From Streptomyces sp. NRRL B-3428 (GTDB lineage Bacteria; Actinomycetota; Actinomycetes; Streptomycetales; Streptomycetaceae), in contig JOGW01000004.1 of NCBI GenBank assembly GCA_000721375.1, positions 1-64,000 of the forward strand: 64,000 bases of DNA, in the 5' to 3' direction. The translations under genes and the position numbers were made by a program. Below are positions 17,131 through 27,734 of this stretch, piece by piece. A model generated the notes under the pieces. That model worked only from the letters and a program-made list of their open reading frames with translations. It made no database searches and was not told where the DNA came from. The first letter of the stretch is position 1. Each line of letters opens with the position of its first letter.

Positions 17131-17859
17131 ATGTACTCGAATGGGGACGTCTTCGTCGGTGAGGTCATCGGCACCGCGATTCTGATTCTTTTCGGCGCCG
17201 GCGTATGCGCCGCCGTCACGCTCCACCACTCCAAGGCGAGGGCCGCCGGGTGGATCGTCATCGCCTTCGGCTGGGGTTTCGGTGTGCTCGCGGGTGCGTA
17301 CACCGCCGCGCCGCTGTCCGGAGGCCACCTCAACCCCGCGGTCACCGTGGGACTCGCGGTCGACAGTGAGGACTGGGACCAGGTCCACCTGTACATCCTC
17401 GGCCAGATGGTGGGCGCCATCCTGGGCGCGGTGCTGTGCTGGCTGACGTACTACGCGCAGTTCCAGGCCAACGCCGACGAGGACAAGGCGCTGCCCACGC
17501 TGGGCATCTTCTCCACCGCCCCGGAGATCCGTAACCCGGTGGCCAACTTGGTCACCGAGATCATCGCGACCATCGGTCTGGTGCTACCGCTGCTGGCCTT
17601 CGGCATGACGAAGGGCCTCGTCGACTCCGGGACCTTGATCCTGATGGTCTCGTTCCTGGTGGTCGGCATCGGTCTCTCGCTCGGTGGACCGACGGGCTAT
17701 GCCATCAACCCCGCGCGTGACCTGGGCCCGCGCATCGCCCACGCACTCCTGCCGATCCCCAACAAGGGTGGCTCGGACTGGAGTTACTCGTGGGTGCCGG
17801 TGGTCGGTCCGCTGATCGGCGGTGCGCTGTCGGGGCTCATCTTCAACGTGGCGTTCTGA
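17131..17859 (+). CDS. glpF: Glycerol uptake facilitator (aquaglyceroporin)
   Basis: This 242-aa MIP-family channel lets glycerol cross the membrane. Six membrane segments are visible. The two pore motifs are [11 protein letters not shown] and [11 protein letters not shown]; the Asp after the second NPA is the mark of glycerol-conducting members. The ATG at 17131 has an AAGGGAG site. glpK follows after 60 bases, so imported glycerol would be trapped as glycerol 3-phosphate. The usual third gene, glpD, is not next in line. Confidence 0.93.
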   Translation: MYSNGDVFVGEVIGTAILILFGAGVCAAVTLHHSKARAAGWIVIAFGWGFGVLAGAYTAAPLSGGHLNPAVTVGLAVDSEDWDQVHLYILGQMVGAILGAVLCWLTYYAQFQANADEDKALPTLGIFSTAPEIRNPVANLVTEIIATIGLVLPLLAFGMTKGLVDSGTLILMVSFLVVGIGLSLGGPTGYAINPARDLGPRIAHALLPIPNKGGSDWSYSWVPVVGPLIGGALSGLIFNVAF

Positions 17860-17919
17860 GCGGCCTTCCCGACCGGCTCATGAACTGCCGACCGAGCAGC
17901 CTTCTGAAAAGGGGAACCC

Positions 17920-19434
17920 ATGCCGGATCGTAAATACGTGGCGGCAATCGACCAGGGCACCACTTCGAGCCGCTGCATCATCTTCGACCAGGACGGCGCG
18001 ATCGTCGCCGTCGACCAGCGAGAGCACCGCCAGATCTTCCCGAAGCCCGGCTGGGTGGAGCACGACGCGACCGAGATCTGGTCGAAGGTGCAGGCAGTGG
18101 TGGCCGGCGCGCTCGCCAAGGCGGGACTGCGCGCGAACGACCTGAGCGCGCTCGGCATCACCAACCAGCGTGAGACGACGGTCCTCTGGGACCGGGCCAC
18201 CGGCAAGCCGGTGCACAACGCGATCGTCTGGCAGGACACCCGTACCTCCGCCCTCTGCAACGAGCTCGGCGGTACGGACGGACAGGACCGCTTCCGTGAC
18301 GCCACCGGACTGCCGCTCGCGAGCTACTTCTCCGGGCCGAAGGCAGCCTGGCTGCTCGACAACGTGCCGGGTCTGCGGCAGCGGGCCGAGCGCGGCGAGA
18401 TCGCCTTCGGCACGATCGACTCGTGGCTGATCTGGAACCTGACCGGCGGTACGGACGGCGGCGTGCACGTCACCGACGTCACCAACGCGGGTCGCACCAT
18501 GCTGATGAACCTCGAGACGCTGCAGTGGGACACCTCTATCCTCTCGGCGATGAACGTCCCCCAGGACGTGCTCCCCGAGATCAAGTCCTCGGCCGAGGTG
18601 TACGGCACGGCGGTCGGCCAGCTCGCCGGGGTGCCGGTGGCTTCGGCGCTCGGCGACCAGCAGGCGGCGGTGTTCGGACAGGCCTGCTACGACACGGGCA
18701 CGGCGAAGAACACGTACGGCACGGGCAGTTTCCTGCTCCTCAACACCGGTAACCGGCCGGTGCCTTCGAAGAGCGGGCTGCTGACCACCATGGGCTACCA
18801 GATCGGCGGCGAGGCGCCGGTCTACTGCCTGGAGGGCTCGATCGCGATCACCGGCGCCCTGGTGCAGTGGTTCCGCGACCAGCTCGGCATCATCCGCAAC
18901 GCGGACGAGATCGAGACGCTGGCGGCGAGTGTGGAGGACAACGGCGGCGCGTACATCGTGCCCGCGTTCTCCGGCCTGTTCGCGCCCTACTGGCGCTCGG
19001 ACGCCCGTGGTGTGATCACGGGTCTGACGAGGTATGTCACCAAGGCGCACCTCGCGCGGGCGGTCCTCGAGGCCACCAGCTGGCAGACGCGTGAGGTCGT
19101 CGACGCGATGTACCAGGACTCCGGGGTGCACATCACGACCCTGAAGGTCGACGGCGGTATGACCAAGAACAACCTCCTGATGCAGCACCAGGCGGATGTG
19201 CTCGGGGTCCCCGTCGTACGTCCGAAGGTCTCCGAGACCACCTGTCTCGGCGCGGCCTACGCGGCGGGGCTCGCGACCGGGGTGTGGAACGACCTCGACG
19301 AGCTCAAGGCGCACTGGCAGAAGGACCAGGAGTGGACGCCGCAGATGACGTCCGACGTGCGCGACAGGGAGTACGGCAACTGGCGCAAGGCGGTGGAGCG
19401 CAGCTTCGGCTGGCATGAGGACGGCGCGGGCTGA
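17920..19434 (+). CDS. glpK: Glycerol kinase
   Basis: This 504-aa FGGY-family kinase phosphorylates glycerol with ATP to sn-glycerol 3-phosphate in the cytoplasm. The N-terminal phosphate motif is [17 protein letters not shown] signatures include [14 protein letters not shown] and [15 protein letters not shown]. Length and ends are normal, and the AAAGGGG site sets the ATG at 17920. It forms an operon with glpF. It runs convergent to cvnD, with a near-perfect 22-bp direct repeat between and over the cvnD stop, and no clear hairpin terminator. Confidence 0.96.
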   Translation: MPDRKYVAAIDQGTTSSRCIIFDQDGAIVAVDQREHRQIFPKPGWVEHDATEIWSKVQAVVAGALAKAGLRANDLSALGITNQRETTVLWDRATGKPVHNAIVWQDTRTSALCNELGGTDGQDRFRDATGLPLASYFSGPKAAWLLDNVPGLRQRAERGEIAFGTIDSWLIWNLTGGTDGGVHVTDVTNAGRTMLMNLETLQWDTSILSAMNVPQDVLPEIKSSAEVYGTAVGQLAGVPVASALGDQQAAVFGQACYDTGTAKNTYGTGSFLLLNTGNRPVPSKSGLLTTMGYQIGGEAPVYCLEGSIAITGALVQWFRDQLGIIRNADEIETLAASVEDNGGAYIVPAFSGLFAPYWRSDARGVITGLTRYVTKAHLARAVLEATSWQTREVVDAMYQDSGVHITTLKVDGGMTKNNLLMQHQADVLGVPVVRPKVSETTCLGAAYAAGLATGVWNDLDELKAHWQKDQEWTPQMTSDVRDREYGNWRKAVERSFGWHEDGAG

Positions 19435-19501
19435 GGCCCACCGGCGCCCTGAGTTCGGCGGCTCGTACCCCGGTCGGCGGGGGTGCGGGCCGTCGGTCTG
19501 C

Positions 19502-19554
19502 GCGCGACCGCGTCGTGGCGGGCCTTCGGTGTGCGCGACTACGTCGTGGCGGGC
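19502..19554. repeat. 22-bp direct repeat at the 3' end of cvnD
   Basis: Copies at 19502-19523 and 19533-19554 read GCGCGAC-N2-CGTCGTGGCGGGC, differing at two bases, with a 31-bp period. The second copy contains the cvnD stop codon. This suggests a local duplication that changed where the gene ends. Confidence 0.7.
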
Positions 19555-20144
19555 TGCCGGGTCTGCGACGCCTTGTTCATGGCGTGCTCGACCAGGCTGA
19601 TCAGGACGGTCTTGGCGGATTCGCGCTTACGGGCGTCGCAGAGCACGACCGGTACCTGTTCGTCGAGGTCGAGCGCCTGGCGGACCATGTCCGCGGGGTA
19701 ACGGGTCGCGCCCTCGAAGCAGTTGACGGCCATCATGAACGGTATGCCGCGCCGCTCGAAGTAGTCGACGGCCGCGAAACAGTCCTCGAGGCGGCGGGTG
19801 TCCGCGAGGACGACGGCGCCGAGCGCGCCCTGCGCCAGCTCGTCCCACAGGAACCAGAAACGGTCCTGTCCCGGCGTACCGAAGAGGTAGAGCACCAGGT
19901 CCTCGCGGAGCGTGATGCGCCCGAAGTCCATGGCCACGGTGGTGGTGACCTTGCGCTCCACACCCTGCAGATCGTCGATCGGCCGGCCGGCCTCGCTGAG
20001 CAGCTCCTCCGTACGCAGGGGCCTGATCTCGCTCACGGCTCCGACCAGGGTCGTCTTGCCCACGCCGAACCCACCGGCCACGAGGATCTTGAGTGTGACC
20101 GGTTCGACCGGGGGCTGTCGGTGCCCTGTACGCCCGAGGACCAT
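19539..20144 (-). CDS. cvnD: Conservon GTPase CvnD
   Basis: This 201-aa small GTP-binding protein has the P-loop GGFGVGKTT (residues 24-32). LYLFGTPGQDRFWFLW is its G3-like motif, and VNCFEGA replaces the usual NKxD. This is the CvnD family, which works with CvnA (kinase-like), CvnB (roadblock) and CvnC (DUF742) in a membrane-linked, G-protein-like signalling complex. The ATG at 20144 follows a TGGAG site. Unusually, it is cut off from cvnABC by a 3.6-kb oxoprolinase gene on the same strand, with a 233-bp gap before it. Confidence 0.9.
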   Translation of the reverse strand: MVLGRTGHRQPPVEPVTLKILVAGGFGVGKTTLVGAVSEIRPLRTEELLSEAGRPIDDLQGVERKVTTTVAMDFGRITLREDLVLYLFGTPGQDRFWFLWDELAQGALGAVVLADTRRLEDCFAAVDYFERRGIPFMMAVNCFEGATRYPADMVRQALDLDEQVPVVLCDARKRESAKTVLISLVEHAMNKASQTRQPATT

Positions 20145-20324
20145 GTTCTCCACTCCAGATCGCCGGTGAGACGGAACGGCCTTGGTGCGTACGGCAGTTC
20201 CGCCCCCGACTCTAGCGGCGTGCGCTCCGTGGTTCACCGGGGGTGGGTGATCCTGTGCAGAACGGTTTCGCGGACGATCGATTCCCGGTCGTCGATCGGT
20301 CGTTCGACGGTCGGCCTCGGTCCG

Positions 20325-20350
20325 GATCGGCCGCGATCGGCCGCGATCGG
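20325..20350. repeat. 10-bp tandem repeat in the gap before cvnD
   Basis: GATCGGCCGC occurs at 20325 and 20335, then GATCGG at 20345. CGATCG itself is a palindrome and more GATCG cores lie just upstream (20272-20300). No function is evident. Confidence 0.6.
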
Positions 20351-20377
20351 CAGCCGTCCCGTTCCCCGGCGATCGTC

Positions 20378-23300
20378 TCAGGTCCCGCTGTCCCCGTAGC
20401 CGCCGCCTCCGGGCGTCTCGACGATCAGCGCATCACCGGGCGCGAGTTCGGCGGAGTCGCTGCCTGCGAGCGGTTCGACGGTGCCGTCCGCGCGCTCGAC
20501 CCGGTTCACGCCGAGCGCACCTGGCGCACCGCCCGCCATGCCGTACGGGGGTACGCGCCGATGGCCGGAAAGCGTCGACACCGTCATCGCCTCACGGAAG
20601 CGGATCCTGCGCAGCACACCGTCCCCACCGCGCCACCGGCCCTCGCCCCCGCTCCCCCGCCGCAGGGAGAACTCCTCGAGCACGACCGGAAGGCGCCACT
20701 CCAGGATCTCCGGGTCGGTGAGCCGTGAGTTGGTCATGTGGGTCTGTACGGCCGAAGCGCCGTCGAAGCCGTGGCCCGCGCCGGATCCCGAGGCCACGGT
20801 CTCGTAGTACTGGAAGCGTGCGTTGCCGAACGTCACGTTGTTCATCGTGCCCGAGCCCTCGGCCTGCACCCCGAGCGCGGCGTACAGCGCCCCGGTGATC
20901 GCCTGGGAGGTCTCGACATTGCCGGCCACGACTGCGGCGGGCGGGCGGGGCGAGAGCATCGAACCCTCCGGCACGATGATCCTGAGCGGGCGCAGACAGC
21001 CGTCGTTGAGCGGGATGTCGTCGGCGACCAGGGTGCGGAAGACGTACAGGACCGCGGCGTTGACCACGGCGTAGGGGGCGTTGAAGTTGCCCGCGAGCTG
21101 CGGTGACGTACCGGTGAAGTCGATGGTGGCGGTGCGCTCGGCGCGGTCCACGCGCACGGCTACGCGAATCGTGGCGCCCAGGTCGGTCTCGTACGCGTAG
21201 GCGCCGTCGTCGAGTGCGGCCACGACTCTGCGCACCGCTTCCTCGGCGTTGTCCTGCACGTGGCGCATATACGCCTGGACCACATCGAGCCCGAAGTCCT
21301 CGATCATCGCCGTGACTTCCTCGACGCCCTTGGCGTTGGCGGCGATCTGGGCGCGCAGATCGGCCAGATTGGTGTCCGGGTTGCGCGAGGGGTACGGGCC
21401 GCTGGTCAGCAGCTCCAGGGTCTCCGGCTCGCGGAAGCGGCCGTCCTGCACGAGAAGCCAGTTGTCGAAGAGGATGCCCTCCTCGTCGATGGTGCGGCTG
21501 TGCGCGGGCATCGAGCCGGGGGCGATCCCGCCGATCTCGGCGTGATGGCCGCGCGAGGCCACGTAGAAGAGGATCTCCGACCCCCGGCCGTCGAACACCG
21601 GGGTGATCACCGTGACATCGGGCAGATGCGTACCGCCGTGGTACGGATCGTTGACCGCGTACGCGTCGCCGGGGCGCATCGCGCCGCCTCGGCGGCGGAT
21701 CACCTCCTTGACCGAGGTGCCCATGGAGCCCAAGTGCACGGGAATGTGCGGTGCGTTGGCGACCAGGTTGCCGTCCGGGTCGAAGAGCGCGCAGGAGAAG
21801 TCGAGGCGCTCCTTGATGTTCACGGACTGGGCGGTGGATTCGAGGCGGGCGCCCATCTGCTCGGCGATGGACATGAAGAGGTTGTTGAAGACTTCGAGCA
21901 GTACGGGATCGGCCTCCGTCCCGGCGTCGAGCTCCTCGGTGGCCTCGGTACGGCGGATGACCAGATGGCCGTGGTGGTCGGGTGCGGCCTCCCAGCCCGC
22001 GTCGACGACCGTGGTGGCGTTGTCCTCCGTGATGATCGCCGGGCCGGTCAGCGGCCGGCCGGCGGACAGCTCCGCCCTGCGGTGCAGGGGCACCTCGCGC
22101 CAGGTGCCCGCCGTGTGCAGGCGGACGGCCTCCGGTTCACCGGTGCCCCCGGGAGCGAGCCCCGCGAGGTCCGGGGCGTCCGTCAGCCCGGTCGCCTCGA
22201 CCGAGAGCGCCTCCACGACGAGCGGCCGCCGGAGGGTGAAGGAGTACGTCGCGCGATGGCGCTCCTCGAACTCCTCGCGCATCCCGGCCGGTTCGCCGAG
22301 CGCGACCGTGAGCGCGGTGTCCGTGCCGTCGTAGCGCAGCTGGGCGCGGCGGGTGATGCGGATGCGGCCCTCGGGGACGTCCTGTCCGCGCAGTTCGGCG
22401 CGGGCGGTCGCTTCGAGTGCGTCGGCCGTCTCCCGTACGCGCGGCATCTCCTCGTCGTCGAGCGGAACTTCGAGGGACTGCTCGCGCATAGCCGTCGTAT
22501 CGGCGAGTCCGATGCCGAGCGCGGACAGGACGCCGGCCAGTGGCGGTACGAGAACGGTGCGGATGCCGAGCGAATCGGCCACGGCGCAGGCGTGCTGGCC
22601 GCCCGCGCCGCCGAAGGTGGTCAGGGCGTAGCGGGTGACGTCGTGGCCCTGCTGGACCGAGATCCGCTTGACGGCGCCCGCGATGTTGTTCACCGCGATT
22701 CGCAGATACCCTTCGGCGACCTGCTCGGGGGTGCGCTCGTCGCCGGTCCGCTCGTGGATCTCCTCGGCGAGGGCCGTGAAGCGTTCCCGTACGAGAGCGT
22801 CGTCCAGCGCCTGATCCGCGTCCGGCCCGAACACCCGGGGGAAATGGCCGGGTTGGATCCGGCCGAGCATCACATTCGCGTCGGTCACCGTGAGCGGTCC
22901 GCCGCGCCGGTAGCACGCCGGTCCCGGGTCCGCGCCCGCCGAGTCGGGACCCACCCGGTAGCGGCTGCCGTCGAAGTGCAGCACCGAGCCGCCGCCCGCG
23001 GCGACGGTGTGGATGTCCAGCATGGGGGCGCGCAGCCGTACTCCGGCGATCCGGGTGGTGAACACGCGCTCGTACGCGCCCGCGTAGTGCGAGACGTCCG
23101 TCGAGGTGCCGCCCATGTCGAAGCCGATCACCCGCTGGAAGCCCGCCAGTTCGGACATCCGGGCCATGCCGACGATCCCGCCGGCGGGTCCGGACAGGAT
23201 CGCGTCCTTGCCGCGGAACTGCCGCGCCTGGGTCAGCCCGCCGTTGGACTGCATGAACATCAGCCGTACGCCCGGGAGCCGGTCGGCGACGTGGCGCACA

Positions 23301-23968
23301 TAGCGGCGGAGGACCGGTGAGAGATACGCGTCGACGACGGCCGTGTCACCGCGCGGCACCAGCTTCATCAGCGGGCTGACCTCGCTGGAGAGCGAGATCT
23401 GCGGGAAGCCGATCCGGCGCGCAAGATCGCCCACGGCCTGCTCGTGCCCGGGGTGCAGATGGCTGTGCATGGTGACCACCGCGAGGGCGTGGATACCGTC
23501 CTCGTACGCCTGGCGCAGCGGTCCTTCGAGGGCGTCGAGGCCGGGCGGGGTGAGTACCGAGCCGTCGGCGGTCAGGCGTTCGTCGACCTCGATCACCCGC
23601 TCGTAGAGCAGCTCGGGCAGGAGGATCTCGCGGGCGAAGATCTGCGGGCGGTTCTGATAGGCGATGCGCAGGGCGTCACGGAAGCCCTTGGTGATGACGA
23701 GAAGGGTGCGGGCTCCCTTGCGTTCCAGGAGGGCGTTGGTGGCGACCGTGGTACCCATCCGCACGGCCTCGATCCGCGCCGAGTCCCGCTTCGCACCGAG
23801 GAGTTCATGGATGCCCGCAACCGCCGGATCCTCGTAGCGGCCGGGGTTCTCGGAGAGCAGCTTGTGGCTGACGAGGGTGCCGTCGGGGCGGCGGGCCACC
23901 ACATCGGTGAAGGTGCCGCCCCGGTCGATCCAGAACTGCCAGCCCGGTGCTCCGCCGTCGTCCGCCAC
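20378..23968 (-). CDS. 5-oxoprolinase / hydantoinase, fused HyuA-HyuB type
   Basis: This 1196-aa protein joins a HyuA domain (about 1-690) to a HyuB domain (about 700-1190), as in eukaryotic OPLAH. Such enzymes open 5-oxoproline or hydantoins using ATP. The ATP-binding start reads [18 protein letters not shown], and [15 protein letters not shown] repeats the phosphate-binding theme. HyuB opens with [17 protein letters not shown]. The GTG at 23968 has an AAGGAG site; the ATG at 24001 lacks one. It lies between cvnC and cvnD, 35 bases after cvnC, so it is probably transcribed with the conservon. The exact substrate is not certain. Confidence 0.88.
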   Translation of the reverse strand: MADDGGAPGWQFWIDRGGTFTDVVARRPDGTLVSHKLLSENPGRYEDPAVAGIHELLGAKRDSARIEAVRMGTTVATNALLERKGARTLLVITKGFRDALRIAYQNRPQIFAREILLPELLYERVIEVDERLTADGSVLTPPGLDALEGPLRQAYEDGIHALAVVTMHSHLHPGHEQAVGDLARRIGFPQISLSSEVSPLMKLVPRGDTAVVDAYLSPVLRRYVRHVADRLPGVRLMFMQSNGGLTQARQFRGKDAILSGPAGGIVGMARMSELAGFQRVIGFDMGGTSTDVSHYAGAYERVFTTRIAGVRLRAPMLDIHTVAAGGGSVLHFDGSRYRVGPDSAGADPGPACYRRGGPLTVTDANVMLGRIQPGHFPRVFGPDADQALDDALVRERFTALAEEIHERTGDERTPEQVAEGYLRIAVNNIAGAVKRISVQQGHDVTRYALTTFGGAGGQHACAVADSLGIRTVLVPPLAGVLSALGIGLADTTAMREQSLEVPLDDEEMPRVRETADALEATARAELRGQDVPEGRIRITRRAQLRYDGTDTALTVALGEPAGMREEFEERHRATYSFTLRRPLVVEALSVEATGLTDAPDLAGLAPGGTGEPEAVRLHTAGTWREVPLHRRAELSAGRPLTGPAIITEDNATTVVDAGWEAAPDHHGHLVIRRTEATEELDAGTEADPVLLEVFNNLFMSIAEQMGARLESTAQSVNIKERLDFSCALFDPDGNLVANAPHIPVHLGSMGTSVKEVIRRRGGAMRPGDAYAVNDPYHGGTHLPDVTVITPVFDGRGSEILFYVASRGHHAEIGGIAPGSMPAHSRTIDEEGILFDNWLLVQDGRFREPETLELLTSGPYPSRNPDTNLADLRAQIAANAKGVEEVTAMIEDFGLDVVQAYMRHVQDNAEEAVRRVVAALDDGAYAYETDLGATIRVAVRVDRAERTATIDFTGTSPQLAGNFNAPYAVVNAAVLYVFRTLVADDIPLNDGCLRPLRIIVPEGSMLSPRPPAAVVAGNVETSQAITGALYAALGVQAEGSGTMNNVTFGNARFQYYETVASGSGAGHGFDGASAVQTHMTNSRLTDPEILEWRLPVVLEEFSLRRGSGGEGRWRGGDGVLRRIRFREAMTVSTLSGHRRVPPYGMAGGAPGALGVNRVERADGTVEPLAGSDSAELAPGDALIVETPGGGGYGDSGT

Positions 23969-24003
23969 GTGAGTCTCCTTGGGAGATCCGTGCGCGAGCA
24001 ACG

Positions 24004-24399
24004 TCAGAGCGCGCGCAGCCCGGTGATCACGTCGCGCAGAATACTCTCGTCCGGCAGCTCGGCCGGAGGAACGGGCCGGGTCACATGGACCAGTTCGTCG
24101 TCCACGAGATCGCCTATCAGGACCCGGACCACACCGAGCGGCAGATCGAGCGACGAGGCCAGCTCCGCAACGGACTGCGGTGCCCTCAGACAGAGCTCGA
24201 TGATGTCCACGTGCTCGGGTGACAGGGTCTGGTCCGCCTCGGCGTCATCTGCGGCCGGCTCGGGGACCACCAACGCGATGAGATCGAGGCGGTGGCGCGC
24301 CGCGCCGGCGGTACGGCCCCGCGTCATCGCGTAGGGGCGTACCACCGGTCCGGCGTCGTCGTCGTACCAGTGCGGGTTCGCGCTGCCGTCGTCGCTCAT
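24004..24399 (-). CDS. cvnC: Conservon DUF742 protein CvnC
   Basis: This 131-aa DUF742 protein has the typical opening [14 protein letters not shown] and a winged-helix-like core ([39 protein letters not shown]). DUF742 proteins are the third component of conservons and interact with the other Cvn proteins. It starts 9 bases after cvnB and ends 35 bases before the oxoprolinase start. Confidence 0.92.
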   Translation of the reverse strand: MSDDGSANPHWYDDDAGPVVRPYAMTRGRTAGAARHRLDLIALVVPEPAADDAEADQTLSPEHVDIIELCLRAPQSVAELASSLDLPLGVVRVLIGDLVDDELVHVTRPVPPAELPDESILRDVITGLRAL

Positions 24400-24408
24400 G
24401 CCCTCCTA

Positions 24409-24849
24409 CTACCCTCCCGTGGGCAGATCGGTACGCGGGGCGGTCGCCAGATGGACGCCCACGCGCTTGACCAGGAGCGTCATCTCGTAGGCGACCTGAC
24501 CCACGTCCGAGTCCGCGTCGGACAGGACGGCGAGCGCGCTGCCGTCGCCCGCGGCGGTCACGAACAGGAACGCGTCGTCCAGCTCCACCACGGTCTGGCG
24601 TACCCTGCCCGCCTCGAAGTGCCGGCCGACCCCCTTGGCGAGGCTGTGGAAGCCGGAGGCGACGGCGGCGAGGTGCTCGCTGTCCTCACGGGTGAGATTC
24701 TGCGAGACGCCGGTCGGCAGACCGTCGCTGGAGAGCACAAGTGCCTTGCGGATGCTGGCGACCCGGTCGACCAGATCGTCAAGGAGCCAGTTCAGCTCGC
24801 CGGACGAACGGAAGCCTGCGTGCTGTGCTCCGGTCCTCGGTGTGGTCAT
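24409..24849 (-). CDS. cvnB: Conservon roadblock/LC7 protein CvnB
   Basis: This 146-aa roadblock/LC7 protein (ELNWLLDDLVDRVASIRKALVLSSDGLPTG) is the family that modulates small GTPases such as MglA and CvnD. It overlaps the end of cvnA by 4 bases (ATGA), so the two are translationally coupled. Length and sequence are typical for CvnB. Confidence 0.93.
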   Translation of the reverse strand: MTTPRTGAQHAGFRSSGELNWLLDDLVDRVASIRKALVLSSDGLPTGVSQNLTREDSEHLAAVASGFHSLAKGVGRHFEAGRVRQTVVELDDAFLFVTAAGDGSALAVLSDADSDVGQVAYEMTLLVKRVGVHLATAPRTDLPTGG

Positions 24850-27734
24850 CGACCGTTCCCCTCGGGTGTGGTGCTGGGTGCGGTGTCTTCGTCCGCCGCG
24901 TGACCGTCTTTCGCCGGTTCGCCTGCGTCCTGTGCGGGGGTGCGCTCGGTCCTGACCGGAGCGAGAGCCTCGTCCCGTACGCGCAGACGGGCCTCGTCCC
25001 TCACGGGCTCCAGGGCTTGTGCGCCCATGGGCTCGGGCCCTTCCCCGCGTACGGGCTCGGGTCCTTCCCCGCGTACAGGCTCGGCTGCTTCCTCGCGTAC
25101 GGGCTCGGGCGTCTCGACCCGTACCAGCACGGGTGCTTCGCCCGTCTCCACCCTGCCGCGCTGCCAGCCGCGCTGCAGCGAGGCCATACGGCTGCGGACC
25201 TCGTCGGCGTCGCGGTCCTCGGCCGGCTCGGCGGTGTGCTCGTCACCGGCGGCCTCGGCGGTCTTCAGCTGAGGCGCCAGACTGGCCTGGCGGACGCGGC
25301 GGGGCAGGATCTGCGTGGGGCTGTCGAGAGCGTCGGCGGGCCGGTCGCCGGCGGCCGGTGCCTTGTCGGACCGCCCGTCGTCGGCCGCCCGGTCGTCGGC
25401 CGGCTCGGACAGGGTCCGGCCGTGGGAGCTGACCAGCTTGGGCGTACGGCGCTTGGGCAGCGCCACCAGACCGTCCGCGGCGCGCGGTACCTCGCCGCCG
25501 GGGCGTACCGCTTCCCCGCCCTGCTCACGTGCGTCACGGGCCTGCTGGTGCTGTTCCCCGGAGGCCTCGCTCAGATGGCGGCGCGGCTTGAACAGGCCGC
25601 CGCGCTCGCTGTCCTCGTCGTCGAGGTCGAGAGCGCCACCGCCGAGGTTGCCCAGGACGCCCCGCGCGGGCGCGCCGTCCAGCGCCCCGAGGCCGAGCGG
25701 AGCCTCAAGCTCCACCGGACCGTCGAGGATCCCGTCGCCCAAGGGCGCGGGCGGCAGCGACAGTTGGGCCAGGCGGGCCTTGCGGTCCGCTTCGCGCTCC
25801 ATCGCCTCGAGATCGACCCGCAGCCCTGAGCCCTCGGTGTCCGAGGTGTCCGTGAGCAGCGCCTCCGGCATGAACACGATCGCCGTGGTGCCGCCGTAGG
25901 GCGAGGGCGTGAGGGAGACCCTGACGTTCTGGCGCTGGGCGAGCCGGCTGACCACGAACAGGCCGAGGCGGTCGGTGTCGGAGAGTTCGAACTCGGGGGT
26001 CTCCGCGAGCCGCTGGTTCGCCTCCAGGAGCGCGTCGGAGGTCATGCCGAGGCCCCGGTCGTGGATCTCCAGCGTGAAGCCGCTGCCCACCCGCTCGCCG
26101 ACCACCTGGACGGCGGTGTGCGGGGGTGAGAACACCGTGGCGTTCTCCAGGAGTTCGGCGATCAGGTGCGTGAGGTCGGCGACCGCGGTGCCCTGCGCGG
26201 CGATCCGCGGGAAACGCCGGACTTCGATGCGCTCGTAGTCCTCGACCTCGGCGACGGCGGCCCGGACCACGTCCATCAGCTGCACGGGCTTGCGCCACTG
26301 CCGCGAGGGCGCGGCGCCGGAGAGGATCACGAGACCCTCGGCGTGCCGGCGCATACGGGTCGTGAGGTGGTCGAGGCGGAAGAGGTCCTCGAGCTCCTCG
26401 CTCTCCTCTGTCCTGCGCTCCATCGTGTCGAGCAGGGTGAGCTGCTTGTGCAGCAGGACCTGGCTGCGGCGGGCGAGGTTCACGAACACTTCGGACACAC
26501 CGCGGCGCATGGCGGCCTGTTTGACGGCAGCCTCGACCGCCGCGCGCTGCAGCGTGTTGAGGGCCTGGCCCACCTGGCCCATCTCGTCCTTGTCGTGCTC
26601 CAGGAGCGGGGCCTCGGTCTCGGCGTCGACCATCTCGCCCGCGGCGAGGCGGCGCATCACTCCGGGCAGGCGTACGCCTGCCGCGTCGTGGGCGTCGTCG
26701 CGCAGCCGCGTGAGGTCGCGGACGAGGCCGCGGCCGATCCGGATGGACATGACCACGGCGAAGACGAGGGCGAGCAGACCGAAGAAGCCGACCAGCGCGG
26801 CCTTGACCAGGACGCCGATGGCGACGGGTTCGACACGCTCCTTGTAGCGGTCACCGGCCGCCTTGGTGAGGTCGCCGACGTCGTCGAGCGCCCGGCCCGC
26901 CGCCGCGTCCCACTCCGCCGCGGACAGACCGCGAGGACGGGCGTCACCGGCGTCGATCACGGTCTTCTCGGCTTCGAGCAGGCCGCTGGCCGACGCACTC
27001 TCCCAGAACAATTCGAACCGCGCCTGCTCGTCCTGCGGCAGCGATTCGAGACCGCTGTCGTAGCGGATCTCGCGCTGGGCGATCAGGGCGGCGGCCTGGT
27101 GCCATTCGCCCATCTCGTACTTCCTTGACCGCAGTGCACCCGCCATCAACGCGTCTTCGCGGGAGAGCAGTTCCCGCCCGCGCGCCAGGACGATCAGGGA
27201 GCGGGCCTGGCGGTCCATCTCCAGGTTGTCCATGGCGTGGGTGGCCATGAGGAAGTCGAAGCAGGGTTCGATGAGCCGGGTGTACTGGTCGAGCGCGCTC
27301 TTGCGGCTGGGCTCGCCGGCGTCCACGGCCCTGCGCAGCGACTCGAGGGTGTCGAAGGCCTCGATGATCGCGTCGAGCCGACGGGCGGAGCCGTCGTCCA
27401 TGACGTCCCGAACGTCCTCGTCACCGGCCGCCGAACGGATCCGGTCCACCATCTTGTCGGTGACCGTCCGTTTGTCGGCCAGCTCGCTGCGGAACGTGGC
27501 GTCGTTCCGGTCCGCGAGATGCACGAGTGTCTGTCGGCGTTCCTCCTGGATCACCCGGATCGTGTCGTCCAGTGGATAACCGATCTCGTCCACGATCGCG
27601 GCCACATCGAGGAGTTGCACCGCTTCACGGCCGGTGATGTATGTGCCGTATCCCCACACGACCGTCAGTGAAAGCAGTGGCACCAGGAGCAACGCCACGA
27701 TCTTCCGGCGGATGGACTTCCCGCGAAAGCGCAT
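24846..27734 (-). CDS. cvnA: Conservon sensor histidine-kinase-like protein CvnA
   Basis: This 962-aa membrane protein begins with one transmembrane helix (IVALLLVPLLSLTVVWGYG). A long extracytoplasmic helical region of nitrate-sensor type (about 40-300) follows. A second helix (VKAALVGFFGLLALVFAVVM), a HAMP-like stretch and a HATPase domain (LLENATVFSPPHTAVQ, FTLEIHDRGLGMTSD) come next. There is no good phospho-His H-box, as usual in CvnA. The roughly 300-residue C-terminal tail is disordered and includes degenerate EPVR repeats encoded at 24961-25125. It heads the conservon operon and presumably senses an outside signal. Confidence 0.9.
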   Translation of the reverse strand: MRFRGKSIRRKIVALLLVPLLSLTVVWGYGTYITGREAVQLLDVAAIVDEIGYPLDDTIRVIQEERRQTLVHLADRNDATFRSELADKRTVTDKMVDRIRSAAGDEDVRDVMDDGSARRLDAIIEAFDTLESLRRAVDAGEPSRKSALDQYTRLIEPCFDFLMATHAMDNLEMDRQARSLIVLARGRELLSREDALMAGALRSRKYEMGEWHQAAALIAQREIRYDSGLESLPQDEQARFELFWESASASGLLEAEKTVIDAGDARPRGLSAAEWDAAAGRALDDVGDLTKAAGDRYKERVEPVAIGVLVKAALVGFFGLLALVFAVVMSIRIGRGLVRDLTRLRDDAHDAAGVRLPGVMRRLAAGEMVDAETEAPLLEHDKDEMGQVGQALNTLQRAAVEAAVKQAAMRRGVSEVFVNLARRSQVLLHKQLTLLDTMERRTEESEELEDLFRLDHLTTRMRRHAEGLVILSGAAPSRQWRKPVQLMDVVRAAVAEVEDYERIEVRRFPRIAAQGTAVADLTHLIAELLENATVFSPPHTAVQVVGERVGSGFTLEIHDRGLGMTSDALLEANQRLAETPEFELSDTDRLGLFVVSRLAQRQNVRVSLTPSPYGGTTAIVFMPEALLTDTSDTEGSGLRVDLEAMEREADRKARLAQLSLPPAPLGDGILDGPVELEAPLGLGALDGAPARGVLGNLGGGALDLDDEDSERGGLFKPRRHLSEASGEQHQQARDAREQGGEAVRPGGEVPRAADGLVALPKRRTPKLVSSHGRTLSEPADDRAADDGRSDKAPAAGDRPADALDSPTQILPRRVRQASLAPQLKTAEAAGDEHTAEPAEDRDADEVRSRMASLQRGWQRGRVETGEAPVLVRVETPEPVREEAAEPVRGEGPEPVRGEGPEPMGAQALEPVRDEARLRVRDEALAPVRTERTPAQDAGEPAKDGHAADEDTAPSTTPEGNGR
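24961..25125 (-). repeat. Degenerate EPVR-repeat region in the CvnA tail
   Basis: The protein here cycles through PEPVREEAAEPVRGEGPEPV and on through EPMGAQALEPVRDEARLRV, with a period of about 7-9 residues. The DNA shows matching repeats of GGGCTCGGG followed by CTTCCCCGCGTAC-like units. This is an intrinsically disordered, variable linker rather than a fold. Confidence 0.6.

Noticed and set aside
21260..23320. A 686-codon open frame antisense to the HyuAB oxoprolinase
   Set aside because: It is a shadow of the real gene, with an Arg/Gly/Val-rich sequence and no start signal.
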